Source: Buddleja alternifolia (Eukaryota > Streptophyta > Magnoliopsida > Lamiales > Scrophulariaceae). Taken from it: a stretch of DNA of 64,000 bases. Positions 34,725 through 45,201 of this stretch are shown one piece after another. Position 1 is the stretch's first letter, and each line of letters begins with the position of its first letter. The DNA lies in NCBI GenBank assembly GCA_019426215.1, contig CM033394.1, positions 46,932,423-46,996,422 on the forward strand, given 5' to 3'. The notes below the pieces were generated by a model. That model made no database searches, was not told the DNA's origin, and saw only the letters and a program-made list of their open reading frames with translations. Made by a program: the position numbers and the translations under genes.

Positions 34725-36738
34725 TATATCTCAATCAAATTCAAGTAAGAGAATATCAGAGATAGGCATTCCAAAACATCACGACGTAGTGTGCATTTTA
34801 AATTTACAATTAAGAGATCTTGATTTTGAATTTTGTTATGTAATCAGGGTTATCAATAAAATTGAGCTAGGTGATCCTAGTTAGGTCCATCCCCAACTTG
34901 ATATTAATCATGATGTTGTTCCCAAATCTTGAATCTCTTCTGATGATTTGTTTAAAATTTGAATTTGACTTCAAGCCGAGTCTGAACCAACTTATATTTA
35001 TTTAAAGATGATATAGAGCAAAATATGCTTTTTTTCTTTCTGAGTCCTTTTTTAAGTAAAAAAATTATACTTGTATGTAGTTCTTTTTTTAGCTTTCATT
35101 AATTTTACATATTAATATTGTATTTATTCTTTTCATTGATTTTATGTATAATATAATAAATATATAATAATTTGTTTATCTATATATGCCCAGTTGAGAT
35201 TATTTTCACTCACGTTTGACTTGGAGTGAAATTCAATCTTTAACCTTCAACTCAAACTCGGCTTAAAAGATTTTAAGTCGAGGTTGCGAGATTTGAGCCT
35301 GGAACAATCAACAGTTTTTTATTATCATTATCAATTATAAAAATTAATAAGGGTATAAGTAAAGAAACACTCACACATCCAGTAGAACTCAAACACATGT
35401 CCTCAACTTTACAACTTCTTATGGGTAGTTCACTTATCATGCCCATTTTGTTGATAATCTTTTGATCATTAGATTTATAGCTTGAATTGGACTCTTTTAC
35501 TTAATTTATTGATTGTTGATATCTCTTCTAAATAATATGATTAGTACGTACCATCATTATATCAAAATACTAGTAATTGATAAATATGATTTTCATTAAA
35601 TACTTACTTCTAAATAATAACTAGATACGTATCTTGAAATCTAGTCTTATTAATTGGAACGCGTATCTCATACTTATAAGAACATCGAGGTCAAATTCTT
35701 GAATGATTGGACAACACCTCATCGCTAGCGGTGTTTGTTCAGTAAATTAAACCGAATCGATACATGCAAATTTCTTGAATACCCAATGGCTTGATTCAAC
35801 TCTTAACTGATCAAATTTGTTATTCATTGTTTCGGTTCAATAATTTGGTTTATCAATTTTCTTGAAAAAAATTAAAAATAGATAATACAAGATTAAATAC
35901 TAAATCTATTCTTGCAATGTTTAACATGCTATGTTTTTATAACTTAAAAGTACATATAAAAATAAACACTAAATTTTTACAGAATATTTTTTATATATAA
36001 AAAAATATTTATTTAGTATTATGTTCGATTCGATACATCGAAACCAAAAGCCTAAACCAACTTATATATCAAGTTCCAGATGACAGTAATTGCGGAGATT
36101 AGATTTTGAATCGGTTTTGTCACTAACAAAATTTTGATTTCAATTCGATTGTTCATACAATTTGGCGAAAATTTTAAAGTGTTGTTTCAAGATTTGATGT
36201 GTTTACTCACTATATGTGTGAGTTTGTTGAAAAACACTACCAGTATGTATATAAAACTTAATGTACTTTTACTAAAGAGTGTATTGAAACCCAAATAGAA
36301 GTACTTTTCAGATTTATATTTTAAAAATTTAAAAGAAATTTACTTTTAGATGTGGATTTGTTGGTTAAATTATGTGGGCTATGGTGTAATTAAATTTACT
36401 GGGATGATCTTTAATGAAGGCATCTTGTCGCCACTATTTATCAACTCTGACCATTTTGGGTTGTCCAAAAAAATTAGTTCTTGAATTTAGTGATGACTTT
36501 AAATATTGTCACTATTGCATAACTTAATAGTGACAACTTATATTTCCCGCTTGTTCCATTTTTGGCGCCACATTTTTTGTGACAAAACTTTGTGACAAAA
36601 AGAAAAGCCGTCACTAATGCTCAACACTTCCGGTCATTAGTGACAACAGAAAATGTTGTCACAATATATATACATTTAGTGATGACATTATCAACTTCAC
36701 TAAAAAATTTGTCACTAAATGTGATTTTTTTTGTAGTG

Positions 36739-38892
36739 ACACTATAAATCATCAAAGACAATGCATGCATTATATTGCTAGAAAACACGTAATCGACATT
36801 ACAAAACGGAAAGGAGAATTCAATAATACCTTCTCAACGCGATAAATCATCAAAATACAAACCGACCCCTATGTATGCTCTTATTTCAATTTGACCCCAT
36901 GTTTAAAGTATAATTTAGTTTGCACAATAATATATACTAGATTTGAATTATGAGTATAGCTTACACTGATTGCTAGAGAGTTACAACTATTCGGTTCGTT
37001 TTCTGAAGCTTCAGGACTAGGATCGAGCATAGGACAATAATATTATGAGATTCATCATACACGGATGATTGTGATTATATCGAGAATTGGAGTCCTGAAA
37101 CTCTTTAAAGATCATCTCAATTGCTCTAACTAAAGTCGAAAATGCTAGGTTATAGAACCCTTAACCCATTTGGCCATTTCCATACCACTTCGCTTTGTAT
37201 GTATAATTACCTTATAGAACTATAATGTAATCGAAGCGAGATTTCTAGAAAGATACCCAAAGTAAAGAGGTGATTCTACATTATCGATTCATCACTCATT
37301 CTCTCATTTCTCTATCCAATAGTCCGCTTTATTCAAGAATTACAAGTAAATCATAGTTCGCATTTCAAAGAGGAAATCCACAAAGTTATGTACGAATCCA
37401 TAACAAGATTTTATATAGAATAATTGCCTTTTTTTATTCTTTCCAAGTGATTAGTTGCGCAATTTGGAAGCCAAAACTCGAAACAAAGAGCCTCCGCAAG
37501 CGCATGACTACTTAAGAATATATATATCTACGATATATATATATATATATATACAAAAAGGAAAGCAATGGTACCAACCAACAATGTCTACGATGATGGA
37601 TTTATTGATTTGCATCAGAATTTGCATTTAGTGGATATTGTTCTTTGTATCTGACCTATCATTACAACTTTTAACACTTAAGGTGGATTAATCAAAATGC
37701 TTTGTGTATAACTCGTGTGGCATGAGCTTTCTGCGGTGCTTTAATTTCCCATTTTTCGGAGATCATTTATGTCCTATTTGAGCCTTGTGTATTGGAATAG
37801 TTTGGCATATATATATGAATACAACTTTGAGATTCTTCTGTATTGAATTGCATGTCGAGCTATCGTATATCTCATTCGTTATATATGTTTGCAGATGTAC
37901 GCAATTCCTTTTCTCCATGTGGATCATTAATCATTAATGTTATGATTCTTTTAAATAAATTCAGCTCAAAGAAGGAAAACATTAAGAATATATATATCTA
38001 CGATATATATATATATTCAATCTGGTGATACTTTGTTATCTTCATCTTTAGATTTAATTACAGTTTAGGTACTCTATAAGCCAATTCTCCATTAATACAC
38101 TGCCATATTATGCATGAAGACTTCGATAGACTCCACTTGTAAAGAGGATCAGACAATATCTCTAAGGAGGATCAGACAATATTTCTAAGGATCAAAGTGT
38201 GAACATGTTTGCTGGTGTTTATCGTGACTGCTTTAATGAAAAACAGGTCATCCGCGGTTTTAGGTTTATCATATATTTGCTGAAAGCGTCTCATGATATA
38301 ATAAGTTTTATCGATAAATGAATGCCTTCGTGATGAAATAGTAACATATAAACCTCTTGTTTGAGAATTCCCCAAGCAGGTCATCTTAATTTCTGGTCTC
38401 TTGTAATGTGTTTCGGGCTGCTCGACATCAAACTCTTTTTAGCAGCTTCTGGAACATACCATTCGCTTTCGAAGGGTCATCACCAGCTTATCCCATTTTG
38501 CCCGCGACTAATAAAGTCAAGAATGATCTTTGTAAAGGGAAGTCTCAGTTGTACGTAGGGGTGTAAACGAGCCGTGTCTCATCTCATTATCAAATTCCCA
38601 TAAAACAGTCCAGGAGTTGCTTGAGGCCCTCCAATCCTATGAGAATAGAGATTGGGACTGTTGGGCATGCTCGTTTATAGGCTATAACAAGATTACTTCT
38701 ACAGGTGACATGTATGGGAATATATAAACATTCAATTTTTGGTCCAACATTATTTTCTAATATATAAACATTCAATTTTTATGTGTTCTCAAAGCTTTAT
38801 AATTTTGATTAAATTGAATTCATTTGATTTATATACAAGAATAGTATTATTACTAAAATTTACATCACAAGCATAAAAAAATGGTTTGTACC
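36739..38892. other. Gene-free spacer with repeated AT segments
   Basis: No gene recognised. A segment ttaagaatatatatatctac occurs at about 37513 and again at about 37983, each followed by a (TA)n run. Near 38556 the sequence taggggtgtaaacgagccg looks like one end of the hAT group seen at 44182. A minus-strand frame of 70 codons at 38172-38384 has no recognisable features. Confidence 0.5.
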
Positions 38893-38932
38893 GGGCACTA
38901 CCACCGCGCATTGCGCGGTGCCCGTCAACTAG
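38893..38932 (+). mobile_element. Helitron-like 3' terminus
   Basis: A nested palindrome (accaccgcgcattgcgcggt with outer gggcac/gtgccc) precedes CTAG-T at 38929-38933, followed by a TA run. This is the Helitron 3' hairpin plus CTRR arrangement and closely parallels 8029-8061. The 5' end was not identified, so how much of 36.7-38.9 kb belongs to it is unknown. Confidence 0.65.
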
Positions 38933-39328
38933 TATATATATATATGCGCGGGGCATACAACGTACACAAATATATATATACTATTATAAAGATCATTCTT
39001 GAAAAGATTGAGATATATGATGGCCCACATAAATCACACTATAGGTAATCATAATTGTTCAAATATTCCGTGAGAATCACCCATTAGTAGGTCCAAAGTC
39101 ATTCTATTTAAGCAATTATAGCATCTTCCTAGTGGTAATACTACATAATAGTAGGACGAGCAGTTCGACATAATCACAAGCATACAATTTAATATAATTA
39201 TTATCATTCTTGTATGATAAATTTTTCGTGCAATTCCAAAATATAAATGATTTACTGTTTGATTGTTTGTTAACTCATTCGGGGAGCTTCTAACAATGAT
39301 CCAATTCAAATGACCTTCAAACATTTAT

Positions 39329-39630
39329 ATTAAGTGACAAAATTCTTTATTTTGTCACAAAAATGACCTTCAAAAATTATATATAAATTGTCACTCAAAA
39401 TAATTAGTGACAAGCAAATTGTTGTCATTATTGATAGTTAGTTGTCATTAAATTATCACTAAGCATGCGTCACTAACTGTCAATAGTGGCAACTTAAAAA
39501 TAATTTTTGATTCTAAAATTCTTGTGACAAGACATACAATATTGTCACTCATTATGTATGTATAGTAACAACTTTAACATTGTTCGTTTTGCATTTTGTT
39601 ACTAATATTAATTATTAGTTTTTGTTGTAG
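39329..39630. mobile_element. Fragment of a second CACTA-like element (right end)
   Basis: Several gtcact/agtgac motifs in both orientations lead to a terminus tttttgttgtagc, close to the TTTTTTGTAGTG end of the 31439 element but with two changes. No matching left end was seen, so it is an old truncated copy or a solo end. Confidence 0.5.
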
Positions 39631-41306
39631 CAAAAGTTTTCAGTAAAAAGATAGATTGATATTAGCTCACACTAGTATTTTTGAGCATGTATGCAAGTGT
39701 CATTAAACTTCTAAATGAAGCCATTACAGTAAGAAGCATTTGATTCTCCAATTAACACTCAACTTCTTTTAAATGTTTTTATAAATGCCATATTACATGG
39801 TATAGATATATGTGCTTATGCCCTATTTGAAGATTTGCAATATTCTCAATTATCTCCTAAATTACGTTCCAGATTTTTTTATTCCACAATCGTACTTATT
39901 TATGACATCATCATGTGCAGATCCAGTTGTTTAAAATCCACTTAGACACGTACCCAAGTAGGTAGTATGGAATTTCCCCTGCTTGGCCAACATACCTAAA
40001 AATTAACCCCTCAACTCCAAGGTAGCTCTAAGGTCATAACTTTGGTCTCTATCACAAATATTAATCTACATTTTATTTAATATCAACAGATCACAGCATA
40101 TTAAAGAGCAAATCAAATTACAAATGCCAAGTGGTTCCTGTAGTACTGGACATATAATAAATGGACCATGGCTATGAAGTCGTTAATCAATTGATTGGAC
40201 TCGTACAATAGACATCTAAATTAAAATATAAGATAAAAGCTTAATTTATTGATCTAATTCAGAATTTTCTGTTCTTGAATACATATTATTTCAGTTTTTT
40301 TTTATCACATTTCAGACCATTACTTTAAAATGAATGAGTTAAGTCAAATAGGTAAAAAAAAATAAAAAATTAAAGACATTAATTCAGAAACTGAAATGGT
40401 CTTACTTTAAGACCAATACTTGTAATACAAAAATATATATATTAGGAGTCATTTTCCGGCGTTTCCAAAACTTGACGTTTCAAAATAATCACAACTATTA
40501 ATATAATGAGATTTATGTGTGGTTCGTCATACACAAATAATTTTGATTAAACCTATAAACGCATAACTGATCTTCAACTTTAGCATTTTTTTTGTTGATT
40601 AGCAACTTTAGCGCATGTTTAAATTGTTAATTTCCTTAATAATGATGCATTGTTATGCTCTTTCATTTGAAGCTTGGTCTCCGTCTAATCTTTGGCCTTT
40701 TCGGTCAATATCTCCACAAAAGCTTCAAAAGAAGCCGCCAATACAATTCAAACGTGCATTTTTTTTTTATGTCGAAGAATATAAAAGCTAATGCGCACAA
40801 TATATATGCATCCCATATATATATATATGTATCATTTGGAAATCTTTATATACTATATATATATATATATTATCTTTTAATCATGATTATCATGGCGTTA
40901 TCAACTCTCTCTCTCTTGTTTTTTTGATAAAGTTATCAACTCTCCCGACATGACTATAAAAGTTCCCCGCTATTACGAACTATTTAAATTGAGCCACAAT
41001 TTTATTTTTAGCTAGAAAAGCTCACCATGACAGTCATGTACCAAGAAGAGGATAACTACGAGACCCTGCACCACAGGTGATTGGTTCACAAACTTCTACA
41101 TTAAATTAACATGTTCGAACCTTGTAACCTTTTTGCACGAAATAATTAAGAGGTCAAGCTAAATTTATATATACAACATCATGTAATTGTACACGAAATG
41201 TTTCTTATCACTACGTGCACATCCCCTCATTTTAGTGCAAATCACTTAAATCCCCCTATTTTTGGTAAATTATAACAGTGCCCACTCGAGTGGTCTATTT
41301 GTAAGG
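39631..41306. other. Gene-free spacer
   Basis: No gene or complete element recognised. (TA)n runs occur at about 40818-40829 and 40853-40870. The stretch ends at the 5' LTR of retrotransposon A. Confidence 0.5.
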
Positions 41307-41765
41307 TTACCTGTTTGATTTTTTGATTATTATATTAAAAATAATATTAATTAATTAAAAGTCATGTCTTTTAGTGAGTGGTCATACCTAATTGTCATGA
41401 CTTTTAGAATGAGTGTTATCTTAAAGGTTGCAACTCTTTTGAATCAAGAGTCATATCTTTCTATGATAGGTGTCTCAAACTCTATATATACACCAATTAT
41501 GATGCCACAAAATAAGAATAATAAATCTAAAATTCTCCTACGTTTTTCACTTACACCTCTTTCAAGGAGTTCTTGAAGGGAGACTTCCGAAATTGCTATT
41601 CGTAAGTCTCGATGGTTTTGCTTGGAACAGGGTTGTAGCCGTGGCTATCGCGAGCTTAGCCGCGGCTACCAGGACAGAATGTCATCAGCGATTTTAGCCA
41701 TGGCTACTGGTGTTTTAGCCGCGGCTACCAGACGCAGATTTGAGACTTGGGGCACAAGTTGGTGA

Positions 41766-42807
41766 TCTTGGATTTCCTGCACTGTTAATCTGAAATATAC
41801 TGGAAATATATGCGATGAACAAATGAAAACGAATCGAGGCGAGAGTTGGACTCTCTATCCTTAAAGCTATATTGCCCCGCCTACGGTGGTACGGGTTCGT
41901 GCAACTAACTTCCCAAGATACAACGATTACGTGTTGTAATTGAACCACTTCAAGAACAACGCTCCACGAACTTATTTTGCTCAAGAACTCTCACAGATGT
42001 GATGTATGTAGAATGCTTAAAATGCAGAAATGATTTCTGATTTTTGTGTGTTCGTTTTCTTATCTTTTCATTCATATGGGAGACTTTTTATATAGGAGAA
42101 ATTTGGAGAAATGAAACGTTTTCACTAACCACTTTTAAAAGTGAAACATTTCACTTATACTTTTAAAGTGAAAAACATTTCACTTACCACTTTTAAAGTG
42201 AAATGTTTTTCCCTTACCACTTTTAAAGTGAAATGTTTTTCACTTATAAATTCAAACGTTCAAATTTAGCATCAAGAATCTTTCAATTTCTGACTGTTTT
42301 ACAAATGAAACGTTTCAGATGTAATTCAACCTTCTGCTGGGCTGCCTGATTTCTTTGGAAAAGAAATGAGCCTAAATTAATTCTTATTCGCCCAAAAGAA
42401 GAAAATAATTAACTGGGCCCAAGTTAATTTAATTCTAAATTTTGCCCAAAAAGAATATATTTAGCCCAACGACCACCAAGCCCAGTCACGACCCGCGTAC
42501 CAACCCGATCCCGGACCCAGACCCGACCCGAGCTCAAGTCCGTGGTACGAGGTTCGGTCCAGTCCACCTTATGGTTTATATCCAATGTGGGATATCCACA
42601 TTCAAACACCCAACAATAGCAATTAATTTCTCATTCGTTTCAAATCCGAATCGAGAAATTCGAAATGCTAACCTCATCTACTCCCGGAGTAGAATAATAT
42701 TATCCAATAATATTTAGTAACCTCGATACTTGTGGTGTTCGAATTTCTTACGCAAAAGTGGTGTTCACACACTTTTCATATACACAAAATTCACCCAATA
42801 TCCAACA
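41766..42807 (-). mobile_element. Solo LTR nested in the 5' LTR of B
   Basis: Read on the minus strand it begins TGTTGGATATTGGG and ends AATCCAAGA, an LTR with a decayed CA end. The sequence ggtga flanks it on both sides (41761-41765, 42808-42812), a perfect 5-bp duplication. B's 3' LTR lacks this 1042-bp segment, which proves it is an insertion. A minus-strand TATA signal (ctatataaaa near 42085) fits LTR promoter layout. No internal region or second LTR remains, so unequal recombination between LTRs is the likely origin. Confidence 0.82.
42108..42246. repeat. Tandem array inside the solo LTR
   Basis: A unit of about 31-36 bases with the core cacttttaaagtgaaa occurs about four times. The core is itself palindromic (cacttttaaaagtg in the first copy), so the array can form several small hairpins. 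It lies close to the LTR TATA signal and may be a promoter-proximal repeat. Confidence 0.7.
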
Positions 42808-43150
42808 GGTGAGATTTTGGGCGGATTTTGGCATATTAGAGTCCTATTTTGATTGAGTTTGTTTTCTATTGTGATAGGAATTGTTCCCTAAGTTGTTAAG
42901 AATTGTTTTTCTTATTTGTTAGGGTTTAAACTAACTCCAACTATTATAAATAGGATAATTCAACTTGTAATTCATTGATGTACTCGATTTTACTCTTGAG
43001 AAATAAAGATGTAGATCTAGGTTGGCTCGTGGATGTAGGCAATTATGTCGAACCACGTTAAAATCCTCATGTTTTCATATTCATGTTTAGGCTTAGAATT
43101 TCTTGTTTCTTGTTTATTCTTCGTGCTCTGATGCTACCATCCCTAACAAC

Positions 43151-43162
43151 TGGTATCAGAGC
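43151..43162 (+). other. Primer-binding site of element B (initiator tRNA-Met)
   Basis: tggtatcagagc starts two bases after the end of the 5' LTR. This is the standard plant initiator tRNA-Met primer-binding sequence. Confidence 0.9.
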
Positions 43163-44181
43163 CATAGGTTGTAGATTTAGATGACGTCCTAAATCAAGAT
43201 CTATGGGGAAGTGTTTTTGGCTAAACACGGATTTTGTCGTGGGAACGATGGTAGGAGATGGAAGAATAATCAAGCTCGACGATTTCATTGCAGGGAGCAC
43301 GAATTGAGGTCGTGGTAAAGTCAGAGAAGATGACAGAGGAGGATGAGATCGGGTAGATCGCCAACCAAAGAAGAGTAATCCCGTTGAACGTTAACGAGAA
43401 AACGTTGAAAAATCGTGGTGCCAGCAGATAGGTAGATTCGCAGCAGCAGAGGCAGTTTTGTGTTACCAAGTGGGTAGAACACGAAGCCAGTGGGAGCAGT
43501 TGAGGAGCCAAAGGCAGATCCGTAGAGTCAGATGTCGGAGAGCAAATTCATATTTCTGAGAGGGAGCGAATGAGTTGCTAGATCGAGGGGGCGGAGTTAC
43601 GGTGCCAAGAAAGCAAATCCATCGAGCCAGAGGTCAGAATGATAGAATCGGTAACTGAGAGGGTAGAGCCATGTAGTCGAGAGACCAGAGGGCAGGGTTG
43701 TGGAGGCATGACCACGTAGAGAGACCATGAGGATAGGAAGCGGTGCCGGGAGGGGTTGACTGTGGAGTCGGAAGTCATGGTGGTAGGAAGCGAAAATTGG
43801 GTAGGTAGATTCGCAGAGCATCGGGTTTATTGGCAGAGGGATGTGACATAGCTCGTGGAGTGGGAGCTCGAGCAGATATGTCAGTGGCCCGAGTTAGCCA
43901 TTGAAAAACCAAGTAGGCGGATGGATCGGACATTGCTCATGTAGGGGCAGAGAGCAGATATATGAGGGATCCGAGATTGCCGTTGGAAAAGTCCTTGGTG
44001 AAAAGATGTCAGTGGACGGGTAGACCGAGGTGGTTTGAGTATGACATGTTCGGGTTTTAGAGTAACCTATATCCGAGGGTCAATTGGACCGAGATAGGAG
44101 TTGGCTGATCACCAAAAGAATAGGGTAGTGGCGAGGGTTCAAAACGAGGGAACGATGTTCACAAAGAGAGTCTGTCAAGTG

Positions 44182-45201
44182 TAGGGGTGTAAGTTGAGCT
44201 GAGCTGGCTCGTGAGCCTGGCGAGCCGGCTCGACTCGAGCTTCACGAGCTCGAGCTCGAGCTTTTATCGAGCTCGAGTTCGAGCCACATTCTCTCTTCCA
44301 AAAGCTCGCGAGCCTTCTTCAATTTTTTTTTAATTTTTTTTATATATCTATATTATTGGTTTATTCACGGTTGTACACAACCTTATACATGTTATTATTA
44401 TTTATATATATATATATTAGTATTAATATATTATAATATTTATATATTAAAATTATATATATATATATATATTGGTTTATTCATTAGCTGTACACGGCTG
44501 TACACAACCACCTTATGTTTATTATTATATATATATATTATAATATTTATATATTAAAGTAATAATTTAATTTAATAAAACTAAAAATAAAAAATCAACT
44601 AAACAAATGCAGTAAGCACTCTCATCTCTCATCTGGTAGAAAGAAAAAAAACGCAGCGCTCAAAGAAAGCCCCAAATACATCTGCAAAAATTGGATTTAA
44701 TCCCCCGCACATCAACCACCGCTAAATTGCCCATCGCCGCCGGAAAATCACTACACCCCCTCCAGCCTCCACCCCAACCCACGCCGTCTCCGTCACCCAC
44801 ATGCGCAGTCGCGAACAACACGACCCGAAGCCACCGCCGCGGCGAAGCTGCCCCCGAAGCCACCACCGCCTCCGCGAGCTTCTTGACGGTAAATATTACG
44901 GCCCATATCTGGGTTTTATGGAGTAAACAACTCCATGAATGTTTCATTCATGGAGTTGTTTACTCCATAAACAAAGCAGAAAGCCTGCTGCCAAAAAAAA
45001 AAAAAAAAAAAAGAGGCTCGCGAGCCAGGCTCGGCTGGAGCTCGAGTCGAGCTGTTATTTGAGCTAACGAACTCGAGCTCGAGCTCTCAAAATACGGCTC
45101 GATCGAGCTCGAGCTCTAGCTCAAATAATACAACTCGAGCTTGAGCTCGAGCCTGGCAAAATCGCCAGGCTCGGCTCGAGCTCGGCTCGTTTGCACCCCT
45201 A
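44182..45201. mobile_element. hAT-type element with a GC-rich passenger, nested in B
   Basis: Ends TAGGGGTGTAAG and the inverted TTTGCACCCCTA, extended by long GAGCTCGAG-rich subterminal repeats. Perfect 8-bp duplication gtcaagtg at 44174-44181 and 45202-45209. The 1020-bp interior differs sharply from its AT-rich surroundings: about 44700-44880 is GC-rich, open on both strands and rich in Pro/Ser/Thr or Ala/Gly codons. It could be a captured host-gene piece, though no product is recognisable. A perfect 27-bp hairpin lies at 44915-44971. Confidence 0.85.
44915..44971. repeat. Perfect 27-bp inverted repeat with 3-base loop
   Basis: The arms 44915-44941 and 44945-44971 (beginning tttatggagtaaacaactcc) are exact reverse complements separated by ttt. 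It lies inside the hAT element, between the GC-rich passenger and a run of A residues. Confidence 0.92.

Larger units (their letters stand above)
31439..36738. mobile_element. CACTA (En/Spm-type) DNA transposon, 5.3 kb, non-autonomous
   Basis: The left end is CACTACAAAAATTATG and the right end TTTTTTTTGTAGTG, the CACTA terminal signature. The 3-bp target duplication aca is intact on both sides (31436-31438 and 36739-36741). Subterminal regions (31460-31830 and 36420-36730) are packed with gtcacta/tagtgac motifs in both orientations, as expected for transposase-binding arrays. The interior keeps the end of a Ptta/En/Spm-type gene on the minus strand (32320-32761) but no TNPD-like transposase, so mobility would depend on a partner element. 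A telomere-like array lies at 34683-34724. The remainder is non-coding to my reading. Confidence 0.92.

Noticed and set aside
38172..38558. Possible decayed gene with frames on both strands
   Set aside because: Stops interrupt both frames and no product is recognisable.
44691..45062. A 123-codon gene in the hAT element
   Set aside because: Low-complexity Pro/Ser/Thr frame running into an A-run and GAGCTC repeats; treated as a possible captured fragment, not a gene.
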